A program made the position numbers and the translations under genes. The notes beneath the pieces were generated by a model. It did not search any database, was not told where the DNA came from, and saw nothing but the letters and a program-made list of their open reading frames with translations. Positions 11,848 to 22,175 of a DNA stretch of 64,000 nucleotides are shown here, one piece after another; the first letter of the stretch is position 1, and the number at the start of each line of letters is the position of its first letter. The DNA lies in the NCBI GenBank assembly GCA_947034885.2, contig OX344751.2, forward strand, positions 47,025,082 to 47,089,081, written 5' to 3'. The DNA comes from Thuidium tamariscinum (taxonomy: Eukaryota > Streptophyta > Bryopsida > Hypnales > Thuidiaceae).

Positions 11848-12066
11848 TTGATCGACCTACCCTGAACCTGTACGCTGAGATATAGGGACGTAGGATGGCG
11901 ACACTATTACATTAGGACTATCAAAATTCGACCTAACCTGAACCTGCGCGATAGACAGATGTAGGGATGGAGGATGGCGAGCTCCATGATTAGTCTTTGG
12001 AAGAGAAATTCGACCTACCCTGAACCTGTGCGCGAAGATGCAGGGACGTAGGATGGCGAGCTCCAC
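11848..12066. repeat. three-copy tandem repeat, about 78-80 bp
   Basis: Three successive units begin with TCGACCTA(C/A)CCTGAACCTG and contain AGGGA(C/T)G(T/G)AGGATGGCGA near their ends. They lie in the leader between the TATA box near 11680 and the frame at 12144. No coding function is evident. Confidence 0.7.
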
Positions 12067-12143
12067 TCATTCCACCAAATGCTTTAGGAGTAGATTAGAT
12101 TAGTTTAATGGGCAAAAAAATGCCCACTTAATTTCTTAGTTCA

Positions 12144-12788
12144 ATGACAGAGAACCTGGAGGAGCCGAGAGTGGAGACCATGGCAGAGCGAGAGTCCGAG
12201 CCCCTGGAGAGCCCAGCAGAGCCAGTATAGCCCCCGGAAGAATCCATATCAACGCCCACGGATGAATCCAGATCGGAAGAACCACGACCAACACCGTTTT
12301 CATCACCAGTAGCAGTAGGAACCAACACTATCAACTCACCACCGTTACGAGTCACGGAAGAGCTTATGCAAGAACCCATGGACAACCCAACTTTACAAGA
12401 AATGTTACAGACACCAAACGATTCAATGCAGCTATCTGAGTTACCAAACACTCGAAGACGACCGCGGGATGAGGAAATGCAACTCGGCCGTGAGCGACCG
12501 TTCGAGAGAATCCCTTCAGTACAGGAGGATTTAGGCCCCTGGCCGCCAAGAGCCAGATCACTATTGATCTATTTGGAGAATTACGAGATCTTACAGCCGG
12601 GCAACGACATCATGTTGGAGGGCCAGTTTGCAAATCTCGCCGAAGTTATCAACATCACCCGGAGGACGGTGGAGGGCGGACACGAATTCACAATCCGTGG
12701 CCCTCTTCGCATTCTTCCTCGTCACCGTTGGCCTGCCTACATTTTAGAAGTGATGGGGCAGCTCACTTCTTTTCTTGGGATAGGTTAG
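12144..12788 (+). pseudogene. short reading frame with one internal TAG, unrecognised
   Basis: A frame of 214 codons opens at ATG 12144 and is broken once by TAG at 12228-12230; the Met at 12366 gives the longest unbroken piece. The N-terminal 75 residues are acidic and Pro/Ser-rich; the rest (WPPRARSLLIYLENYEILQPG, TVEGGHEFTIRGPLRILPRHRWPAYILEVMG) could fold but matches no family I recognise. It follows an LTR-like promoter and tandem repeats, so it may be a gag-like remnant of a retroelement. The stop could be a CAG-to-TAG change. Confidence 0.4.
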
Positions 12789-12814
12789 CGGAGCGTTTCG
12801 TGCAGGTACAGTGA

Positions 12815-13070
12815 TCACCGCGTAGCGGCAAAAGGGTATTTATACCGCCCCGGCGAGACAACGGATGTCTCCGAGCCGTCGGAGGCCGATGGCTTGTGTG
12901 GCGTTAGCCGTAATAATTTCAAACCGGCGACGAGGGTTCGATCTTTGGGCCGTCGCCGGGGCGCCACCCGCCCCTGAGCTAGTGACAAGATGCAGGAAGT
13001 CATGCAAGAGACTGCCGACGGCCGGAGACACTTTTCAAAGTGTGCTCCAGAAGCATTGAAGGCGTAACAC
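12815..13070. other. GC-rich segment with tRNA-like A and B boxes
   Basis: A 250-bp GC-rich island. TGGCTTGTGTGG at 12890-12901 and GGTTCGATC at 12935-12943 resemble the pol III A and B boxes, at tRNA-like spacing (33 nt). The segment does not fold into an evident cloverleaf with a tRNA acceptor stem, so it is at most a SINE-like promoter remnant. Confidence 0.3.
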
Positions 13071-15170
13071 CTACTCCAACTTTTTCTTTTCTCTCCCACT
13101 CAGTTTAGGAAGAATTTTCCAATTGTCCAAGTTGGATTTATCCAAGGCGGACAATGGAATCTTTGCTTCCAAAACAATTTCAAGTCAACTCCGTTTGAGT
13201 TGGAATATAACAAGAAAATTATTGAAGATAAATTCATAAACCCGCTGAGAATCAAAGATTTAGGTTTGGATCTTTTAGGTCTACACTAGAAATCTTTACA
13301 GGAATTTGGGTCCTTAGATTTTCTTAAACCCATATGGGCCTGCAATTGTGACTTTAATAAAAGTTATATTGGCCTTCTGAGTAATGATGCCTGAAAAATG
13401 TACAAGTGACATTTCCATCTTACTTGACTCACTCCAAATCGTACTTTATGAGGTCCAGTTTTTGAGTACCACTTGGAGGTTACGTACATTCACATGTGAA
13501 AAGCCACTTGATTGAATCCCGATTCAATCAAGACCATGGGTGAATTGACCGTGTTTGCCCAGGATAAAGCATTAGCAAGGTCTGGGTTCTCATGATTTCC
13601 AATCATACCGCAGATGGCCGCCATATGTGAGCCCTCGAGATGGCACTCAGGACTCTGGGTCCATTTTTCGCGATTAAATGGCGAAAATTAGTCAAAATAT
13701 TCAAGAAAAAGACATAAAAAGAATGTTAAGGGAGTTTTGGTGTCAGTCTATGCCAAAATGGTGGAAAACCAACTTAGATGGTGGAAAATTCCTAATACTA
13801 GAAATTGGAATCATTCTAAGTCTCCAAAGCAAGTATATGTGAAGAATTAGTAATTCCGAGAGAAATAAGGATTAGAGAGTTAGTTAGTCCTAGCAAATGT
13901 CTGTGAAAAGTCAACCTTTTAAGGATGCATAAGACATACTGACTAAGCTAGAAGAGTCTACTACGAGCATGGGAGAGTTACCAAGGCTTAAGTCCAATTT
14001 TGGAATAAATTGGATTTAAAGGTAAAACCACTACAATGAATTTGGAGAATTTGAATTTCACGAGGCAAAAGATGGAGGATTGGAGATTGAAGACTACAGA
14101 GAGGTGTTCCAAGGGTAGGAGCATGCCAGGAGCGAACGAGAATCAAACAATTGTCCAAGATTCCCGGGCATCGGGAATTAAATTGTCCAATTGGGCAAAG
14201 TAATTCCAAATTACTAAAATTAGAAAGGTGCAAGGTTGCGTGGGACTTACACCAAGAATCTAGGAGTGCCCTAGATGTTACCCAATTTATTTCGGATTTT
14301 TCCGAAATTCCACGTTGACTCCATGGGAAGTCAACCGCACATAGAAATGTTCGTAAAATCATAGAAATTACGTATGATGCGGTAAAATCTCACTAAAAAT
14401 TAGGATAGGTTTTTGTGTGCTTAATAAGCGCCCGGTCAAGTTTGAAGACATTCCGACATTCCCAACTACCAAAACCGGCATCGACATCGAAATTCACTAG
14501 AAGTTACAAGTTGGCGGCAGGTTGACCGGCGTATCAGGAGCGAATGATGTCCGATTGTCGCAAATAAGGAGTCATTCCTTACTCTCACGGACATTCCTAA
14601 CGACCCTGGCTTGACAGATTCATCAAATTGCGCAAATCCTAAAAGTTAGATTTTTGACTTTTAATTGGAGTTACCGTAATTCCAATTTGGGCGCGCAAAT
14701 GGCCTAGGAGTGAGGGGTAAGGGGTCCCTTAGGCTAATTGGGGTCTTCTGAAGACAATGGCGCAGACGGTTTTTCGTTTCGAGTTGTTCCCTAAAAGATA
14801 GAGAGGGTCAGCTCTTAGTTTGACTTTTTAATCATTAATTGCGGTTAATTAGAAGTGATTTTGGAAATATCTCTTGGAAAATCAAAGATTGGATTTGGTC
14901 AAGATCTCTTTCTTGCGTAAAAAGCCATCTTTGGGCTAAAGAAAGACAATTTTCGAAATGACTTTGGATTAATTCGCAAAATATCTAGGTAGATTAGGGT
15001 TAATTCCAAAATATTTTGGGTTAAGATCTTGGATTTGATTTGGCCAAGATTTCTTTGACAAAATGGGGATGTTTTTAGAAATTTCCACCATTCAACAACT
15101 AATATTTTGGAATTACATTAGGGTAGTTTAGGGTAGGAAGTAACAAAGTGTTTTCACTGGCAATTACTAA
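13071..15170. other. long stretch without recognisable genes
   Basis: I see no credible coding frame, RNA gene or repeat array here. It directly precedes the LTR-like promoter at 15.18 kb and could be the upstream part of a decayed retroelement. Confidence 0.4.
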
Positions 15171-15174
15171 GAGG

Positions 15175-15260
15175 GGCCCGGCCACGGGTATATAAGGGCC
15201 CCCCTCGAGGTTGCCAGTACCCTTATTTCTCGCACCGACACTTTGTTATTCTTCCGTGCT
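15175..15260 (+). promoter_or_regulatory. LTR-like TATA promoter
   Basis: GGGTATATAAGGGCCC at about 15186 lies between GC-rich flanks and is followed about 45-50 bp later by CACCGACACTTTG. This is a compact TATA-type promoter, as found in LTR retrotransposons. The downstream region (15260-15440) has no supported gene. Confidence 0.45.
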
Positions 15261-15439
15261 ACCGGCGTGGTCGGAGCACCGCTTGGACCAAAGATTTTGG
15301 CCAACTCTTGTTTTGTGTTTAGTTTTTTTTCAATATTTGAAGGCTTAGGGCCCCTTCATTTGTCATTTCTTTCTCACATACTCTCTGGAGGTAAAGCCTC
15401 AACACTTCTTTTGCCACTCATTCACAGAAATTTTCAGCA

Positions 15440-15600
15440 TTGAGCGCCAAAGTTTGGTTTAAACATTGTCATGTGTACCTCCTTTGGTTGCAAAATCCCA
15501 AAATACTAGGAAATTTTAAGAGTTTAAAGTGAAAGTTTGGTTTAAACACTGTCATGTGTACCTCCTTTTGCGAATAAAACTCTCAAAATACTAAAATTCT
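15440..15600. repeat. two-copy direct repeat
   Basis: AAAGTTTGGTTTAAACA(T/C)TGTC followed by ATGTGTACCTCCTTT occurs twice, at about 15449 and 15531, about 82 bp apart. It continues from the LTR-like region and has no coding content. Confidence 0.6.
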
Positions 15601-16640
15601 TAAGACACGGCGGAGCTTTGCACCCATAACATTTACTGAAACCTTGGGAGAATTTCACTCTCAACAGTTAGAAACCACGCAAGCCTTGGAATGAAATTAA
15701 TTAGAACCAAACTTCTCGGTTTCCATTATTAAACCATTCCAAAGTAAAAAACCCAAATTATTAGTTTTAAACTTGGAGAGGATTCTCAAATTCCACATAG
15801 TGGAGAATCCCAAAATTCCCAAATTATAAACATAAAAAGGGTGGACCAGTACACCAGACCACCCCAAGGGCGGACCAGACCACCCAGGCGGACAGCCCCA
15901 GGCGGCAGCCACCCAAGCAGCCGGGTACAGAGGCCGGGCCGGGTATCAGAGGCGGGCCGGTGGGGGGAGTCGGGCGCTGGGAGGGGAGTCCAGGTCGCTG
16001 GGAGGGGAGTCAGGCGCTGGAGGGGAGTCCAGGGAGTCTAGGGACTCACTTTGGGAGTCTAGGAGCTCAAGTTACACAACTAAGACTAGAACTCAAAAGG
16101 AAACCACAACTCACGCTTTACAAGTAAGTTCAACTATTACAAAATATCTTTTGACGTTGCAAACATTGAAATTTTTGACCAAAGTAAAAGGATTTGGAAA
16201 GGAAATTCCCCACATCTCCCTTCAATTTTCCATCAAAAAACTCAAAATTTGCAAAATCTCAAGAGGGTCTTCAATCATTAACAACTCTACCGCCATAGCC
16301 ATCCTCTAACTCTCAAAATTGCAACAACTCTTGCAAAACAAGAATGAGAAAGGAAGAGAACTAGGGGGGAGATTAAGGTGAGGAGATTCCTAACCGTGAC
16401 AAATTAGATTAAAAAACTAATATCTTTGGAATAACACTATAGATTGGGATTCTTTATTCTTGGGGGTTGACCTTTGGGAATAAAAAATCCATTTATTTGG
16501 AATAACACTATTGAAATTGTTCTCGGTCTTTTGGAATGTTCTACATTCTTTGGCTATTAGATTCTTAGAAGGTTTGGATTTTGCTAGTTTTGTTTTATTA
16601 GGCCTAATAAGCCAAAAGGAAAACAACAAATTGACAACCA
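15600..16640. other. no gene; GC-rich purine tract at 15.84-16.06 kb
   Basis: A G-rich repetitive tract (GGGGAGTC(A/C)GG(C/T)GCTGG variants) occupies 15955-16040. The rest is AT-rich without a supported gene. Confidence 0.4.
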
Positions 16641-16880
16641 ATTTCTTTAAGAATTTTAAGGAAATTAAAATTAATTGAATTATAAAAGATTTGGTTGCAA
16701 TTCTTTATTCAAATTAATCCTAATAAGCCAAATTAAAAAAGACAAATTGACAACCAATTTCTTAAGGATTTAAAATAAATTAAAATTAATTAGATTATAA
16801 AAGATTTGGTTGCAATTCTTCATTTCAATTAATTCTAAAAAGCCAAACTAATTGACAACCAATTTCGTTAGGAATTACCA
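16630..16880. repeat. two-plus-copy AT-rich tandem repeat
   Basis: TTGACAACCAATTTC at about 16630, 16747 and 16853 marks successive units of roughly 105-117 bp, each containing AAAGATTTGGTTGCAATTCTT in the intact copies. It is pre-existing flanking DNA immediately left of the outer transposon. Confidence 0.65.
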
Positions 16881-16893
16881 AGAAATTGAATTA

Positions 16894-16903
16894 GTTGGGA
16901 TTG
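16894..16903. repeat. 10-bp target-site duplication, left copy (MULE)
   Basis: GTTGGGATTG directly precedes the left end of the outer element and is repeated exactly at 62006-62015 after its right end. A length of 9-11 bp is typical of Mutator-like elements. Confidence 0.85.
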
Positions 16904-17100
16904 CAGGGTTGCTAGCGTGTGAGCCTGGGAGCGTGAGCCTGGGAGCGTGAGCCTGTGAGCTTGTGAGCTTGTGAGTAGGAACTTTTTTTTTCCAAAAAAG
17001 TGGATTTTTTTTCCAAAAAAGTGGATGAGGATCTGTAACCGTGGATTTACCTATGACCGTGGTTTTGAAAAATCTATACTGTTTTTGGATTGTTAGGGTT
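16904..17100 (+). repeat. left terminal inverted repeat with GTGAGCCTGGGAGC subrepeats
   Basis: Begins CAGGGTTGCTAGCGTGTGAG, followed by three or more 14-bp units of the type GAGCCTGGGAGCGT. An A/T-rich part (CCAAAAAAGTGGATT twice) and CCGTGG(A/T)TT words follow. The short direct repeats are candidate transposase binding sites. Confidence 0.75.
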
Positions 17101-17284
17101 TAGGGTTAGAAATCTTATCTAAAAATTTGGGGTTCATCAAAATAGCTTGTATTTCCAAATTTTGGATGAAAAAAATTGAGTAGCATGAGGATCATACGTT
17201 TGTTTCCATTCTTCACCATTTATTTCTTAGAAGTATATTGTATTTCGAGAAACATGAAATATTGTATGCACTCACCGATTATTG

Positions 17285-17830
17285 AAGACGGAGACCTTGT
17301 AAGAAGTGAATATTTATTTCATTCCCCATTTTTTTGGTCAGAGACATTGTAGGAAGTCAATATTGATTTCAGTCCCCATCTCATTTGGTAGAGACATTCT
17401 AGAAGGTGAATATTTTTTTCTTTCCCCATTTTTTTTGACGAAGATTTTCTACGAGGTGAATGTCTATTTGAATGCCCATTTTTTGGGATGGAAGCATGGA
17501 AGGAGGTAAATATATATTTCACTCCCAATTTGTTTTTCATGAAGACAATGTAGGAGGTTTATATTTATTTCACTCCCCATTTTTTTTAAAGATATTCCAA
17601 GAGGTGAATATTTCTTTGAGTTCACCTTTTTTTGGATGCAGATGTAGTACGAGGTTCTAGGGATTTGACTCCCCATTTTTTTTAATAAAGACAATGTACG
17701 AGGTGATTAGTTATTTCACTCCCCATTAATTGCATAGAGACTTTAAAGAAGGTTAATATTTATTTAAATCCCCATTTTGTTGGATGCTAACTTTGAAGGA
17801 TATGAATATTATTTTTTTGATGCTAACTTT
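17285..17830. repeat. 50-bp minisatellite, about ten degenerate copies
   Basis: Units of close to 50 bp follow the pattern GAGACATT(G/C)TA(G/C)(A/G)AGGTGAATATTTATTTCA-TCCCCATTTTTTT. The first three are almost exactly 50 bp apart. It lies between the left transposon end and the 3' end of the methyltransferase-like gene. Confidence 0.8.
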
Positions 17831-17938
17831 GAAGGATATGAAAATCACTCAACATATAGCCATAAAGCACACAAATCCAATCATAATGAAAATCCAAACA
17901 TACTAATTTGACTTATGAAATACGTCAATCTCATGAGT

Positions 17939-20900
17939 CTAATATGCAGTAGACTCTGCTGCAGAGTCCCTATCACTAGAAGAGTCTGAAGTCTCTCTAC
18001 CTTCCGATGCTGATCCATCTATGAATTCTAAGACATTTAGAGCGTACGAAGGTTTACGGGATTTGGGTTTGGAAGTGCCAAACTCCGCAAACGCTGATGC
18101 TAGCTGCTCTGCATAGACTGGAAGATCGAATGGCTTCTCTGGGCTCAAAATGAGTCTTCGTCTCTTCTTTACTTGGTCCTGTGCGATCACTCCCTCGCTG
18201 CTGTAAATTCAATGGAAACAGGGTTAGATGTATGAAACATAATCCAAATCAAGAATTCGAGAAAATTGAATTTAGGAAAAACTTACTTACTAGGTTTAGG
18301 GCGCCGAACAAATTTTCGAGGTACTATCACCATGGCCTCTTGGTCTTGTGATAACACAACTGTAGGCTCCTCCACACTTGGATCTGCGGTCACTGGAGAA
18401 GCAGACTTCTTCATTGGCAAGAGGACATGCTGGAAAATCCTCTTATCTTCCTCCAACACTACAATATGCCTCCCGGTAGCACGACAAGCAGTAATGGATG
18501 CACCTGCCAAAAACCATAATTTACATCATCTGCATAATGATCTTCTATAAAAATAATATCATTGTGCAAAAGTTGTAGAACAAGAATTCACCTGTAGAGG
18601 CTGTGCAGTCTACCACAATGTCCCCTTCATCCGTGGCGCCCTCAATGATGAATTGAATGAAGCGCGGGTCCTTCTCTCGAGCTCCTTGCCAGGCCATTCG
18701 ATCCATGTCATTCACCAACATTGTGTCCTCCGTGGTGTAGTTCATGAGCAAGTCATCACGCCGAAGGCATACCTTTGCCTTCAGCATGGTTTGAGAGCGC
18801 CTGAATTCAAAGTTCGATTTCCCCTTGGCTCCCAGATGTTTGACGAAAAGGGTGATGCCAAACTTCAATGTCTGCAGGCATAATCAAAACTCACATGAGA
18901 TTAGAAAACAATAAAAAGCAACAAATTCAAATATATTAAATTATTATAATGAAATGATAGAGTCTTACCGTTTGGTCGGGGTGAATTGCCGATGTAAGGT
19001 GCATCCGATTCATGCCCATCCAGTCCTTCTTCTTCTTGATGTTTGGATACTCCTGAAGAAGTCCTGCAATGGTTTCCAAGGAGTCCTGGCCCCAAGAATG
19101 AAACACTACAAGGCACCCATCGTCCTGCAAATGTTTGTGTGCAAAGTTGAAAGCCTGGAAAATTGTAAAGTAGTCCTTATCTGCGTTCCAATAAGGAATG
19201 TGCTTCGACCCCCCTATCTCTGGCACTGGCAAGTTCTCCTGGCAGTCAAAGATCATGAGATCAAATCCTAGTTGTCGATTGACGACCCCATCATACACCC
19301 TGGCCTTACCTACGACCATCTGCAAGAACATTTCTTCAATACATGAGTATTTCCAAGAACAAGTTCAAAAAATAAGCGCTTGTTAATCAAATAACAATCT
19401 CCATTGCTAAGAGGAAGAAGAATATTACCTTTCGTAGAAAATCCATGACCTCTGTATAAGGGTTTGGTCCCCGGACTCCTTCGTTGTCCACCACCTCTGA
19501 AATTGAGACATCAAGAAGCAATTCCTCTGAGGTGACATCATCGTCATCTCTAAGAGCAATGACTTGTGTACCTTGTGTTATAACCTCCTCCGAGAAGTCT
19601 GGAAGTACAGCCTTCCTCTTCAACCCACCTTGTGATGCACCCTGCATTTGGGAGCCCTCATCCACTGCAGACGACGTTGGAATGCCACTTCCTTCTTCCT
19701 TCTTCTTTCCTTTACCTTTCTCCTTCTCCTTGTCCTTCTCCTCCTTCTCCTTCTCCTCCTTCTCCTTCTCCTTCTCCGCCAATTTGGCCAAATGCTCCGC
19801 CTCCTTCTTCTCCTTGTGCTCCAAAGCCAGTTGAATCCGTGCTGCCTTCCTCCTGTCCATGGTCTCCCTCTTTGCAATAGCCCTCTTCCTCTCATTCCCA
19901 CTAAGTCCTGGAAACTCGTCAACGTCCGTGTTGATGGTGCCTTGTCCTTCCAAAGAAGCCCGCAATTCTACCTCTGACGGATGCGTGTAGGAGATGGGGC
20001 AGTCAATGTACCATCCACCACCACTGAGATGTGAGGTAGTGAAGGTCTTGAGCTGAGTTGGAGTATACATGCAGTCTTTGGAGTTGCGGTCCAGAAAATT
20101 CTTCAAGAAGGTAGGTAGGTCCTTAGTCTTGATTGCTTCTTTACCTTCGAGCTCATATTTGAAGTACCTGCAGTTCCAAGAGGATTCAATAAATACAAAT
20201 GATAAAATTCAATCTCAACTACCAAATGATTTGAAAACCTCTTTCAAAGGATACCAACTACCAAGTATTTTTTCTAAATTCTCAATTTGAGATGGAAAAT
20301 TTTTACTTCAAAGTCTGCAAGAGACAAGAACTAGGGGGGTCCTTGAGCAAGGTCCTTGAGGTAGCTCGGATCCGAGCTAAGTCTTGAAGGTAGGTGAAGG
20401 ACCCCCCCAGTTTTTGATATCCTACATGATTTTTTGATTTCCACAAAAAAAAATTTTGGTAATCACATGCAAGAATGGACTTTTCATTTTCATAATTCAC
20501 TCTAAAATCACAGTTTCAGATGAAAAAAAATTAAACTTTGAGACTTGAAGTTTTGCAAGGGGCAAGAACTAGGGGGGTCCCTCATCATCCTCCTCAACAT
20601 AGCTCGGATCCGAGCTATGTTGAGGAGGATGCTCAAGGACCCCCCTACTTTTTCATTTCCTACTTCAATTCAAGATTTTTTTGAAATTTTTTTTTTGGGC
20701 CCCAATGCAAAGATTGACTTATAGGACATTCAATAACAATAATGTCAAACATGAGCTATGATTTTTAGAGACTCACCGGAAAAGAACCCTTCTTACTGCC
20801 TGCTTTGATCCCTCAAAGGTGTTGAAGTTATCGCTTTTCTTGAAGTAGTTAGCTCCACGAAGATGAGCTAGAAATCCTTGATCCCAGATCTTAGTTCTCC

Positions 20901-21450
20901 AACCTTCCAAATAGTCAAGGAGAGTCTCTGGTTTCTGTGGAACGTTCATATCTATAGGTATGTTGTCATGCCTCACAACACCCTCAAAAATATCCACCAC
21001 TGCATCCTCAATCTGGATCAAAGAAAAAAGAATTACAATTTACATGATTCAAAGTACTATGCCTCATGAATAGAAAATTCAAATTATTATAAATATCAAA
21101 TGCAAAAATTGTTAAACTTGAAAACAAACTTCAAGTAAGTTACTTACCCCAACATACCAAACACAACGGTTTAGAAATGGTCCAAGTAGTAGCTCAGACA
21201 CTGGCCTAGGTGGGAAACGCCTTGCATCACGTGAGGGAATAGAAGAGTTCCACCACTGCAAGAATTTGATCTTGTGAGCTGCCGTTGTATTGCACGTTGC
21301 AACCATTTGGAGTTTCTCGAGAGTCATCTCGGGAACCTCATTTGTAGTCCAGTGTTTCTCAACCTGAAAAAAATGATGTGAGATTCACACTTCTAATTTT
21401 CAAGGTATAAACCATTTGCTTAATTTTTTGAAGTATGCAAAGTAGTTACC
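17939..21450 (-). CDS. ParB/DNA methyltransferase-like protein, C-terminal exons (gene split by hAT insertion)
   Basis: Eight exon pieces read leftwards with GT-AG introns and compatible phases: 21465-21450 (rest of the split exon), 21363-21148, 21012-20777, 20167-19429, 19319-18969, 18871-18592, 18503-18287, 18200-17939. The product has a helical region, a Lys/Glu-rich linker (19.7-19.85 kb) and a beta-class N6-adenine/N4-cytosine methyltransferase-like domain. Motif IV reads FDLMIFDCQ at 19228-19265, where active enzymes have DPPY or SPPY. It is followed by a helix and a DDGCLVVF strand. The SAM-binding motif VVDCTASTG spans the 18592/18503 junction, followed by GRHIVVLEED and F. The motif order (IV before I) is that of the beta class. 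The changed DPPY suggests loss or change of catalysis. All exons are open. Confidence 0.75.
20334..20408. repeat. GGGGTCC/CTCGGATCCGAG hairpin, copy 1
   Basis: Arms GGGGGGTCCTT...AAGGACCCCCC with the 16-bp palindrome AGCTCGGATCCGAGCT at 20363-20378. It lies in the 609-bp intron of the methyltransferase-like gene. Confidence 0.85.
20572..20645. repeat. GGGGTCC/CTCGGATCCGAG hairpin, copy 2
   Basis: Contains a perfect 46-bp palindrome at 20586-20631 centred on CTCGGATCCGAG, between GGGGGGTCC and GGACCCCCC arms, and has TA on both sides. It shares an intron with copy 1. Confidence 0.9.
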
Positions 21451-21465
21451 TCTTTCAAAAAGTCG

Positions 21466-21473
21466 GGCTCATT
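21466..21473. repeat. 8-bp target-site duplication, left copy (hAT)
   Basis: GGCTCATT immediately before the left terminus, repeated exactly at 51360-51367. Eight bases is the standard hAT duplication length. Both copies lie in exon sequence of the methyltransferase-like gene. Confidence 0.92.
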
Positions 21474-21639
21474 CAGGGTTGTTCTGCCGGACATTGCGAC
21501 ATCGCGACATTGCGACGTCACGAAACGTCCAGTAGACCCTCCGCGACGTCCATAAAAGTCAAATTTACCTTTGAATTTTTAAAAATTACCACGTGGAAAA
21601 TAATGCCACCTGGATGCCCGCGTGGCAAAAATTACGGCG

Positions 21640-22020
21640 CATGCGGGTAGGGCGACCGCGGGTAGGGGCGACCGCGGGTAGGGCGACTGCGGATAGGGCG
21701 AACGCGGGTCGGGGCGACTGCGGCTAGGGCGACCGTGGGTAGCGGTTTAGCGTGGGGGCGACCGCGCTAGGGGCGACTGCAGGATTAGGCGACCGCGGCT
21801 CACCCGAAGTCGCCCCATGCGCAGCCGCGGTCGCCCTTCAAGGACCCGCAGTCGCCCCCCCACATCCACGGTCACCCCATCCGCACCCGAGGTCGCCTTC
21901 TTCCAATACGCGGTCGCCCTAAGCCACAGTCGCCTCTAGCCGCAGTCGCCCTGGCGCCACCCGTGGTCGCCTCTGATTCGCACGTGCCCTGGATTTTACC
22001 CGTACTCGCGCCTATAAAGC
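21640..22020. repeat. GC-rich GGGCGACCGCGGGT cluster 1 (left end, before RING gene)
   Basis: More than 15 variants of GGGCGACCGCGGGT run in direct orientation to about 21800, then in inverted orientation (CCGC(G/A)GTCGCCC). TATAAAG at 22013-22019 ends the cluster, about 160 bp before the RING gene ATG. A double role as subterminal transposase-binding array and promoter is inferred from position. Confidence 0.85.
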
Positions 22021-22175
22021 CGTGCTCGCACAAGGCATTGGTACCTTAATTCTCCATCGAGGCTCTTCGTCTTGCATCCTTCATTGGCTGCATGCATTAA
22101 CTTCGGGTTGAATAATTACTTCTTTCTTCATCCATCCACGTTTCCTTATTGGTGTTTTGAACACCAACTTATCTC

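Noticed and set aside
12815..13070. rRNA gene fragment
   Set aside because: GC-rich, but I could not match it to conserved 18S, 5.8S or 28S signatures.
17285..17830. CRISPR-like array (50-bp periodicity)
   Set aside because: The whole 50-bp unit repeats; there are no unique spacers.
19620..19977. Arg-rich and Leu-rich ORFs on both strands
   Set aside because: Products of the Lys/Glu-coding repeat of the methyltransferase-like linker read in other frames.
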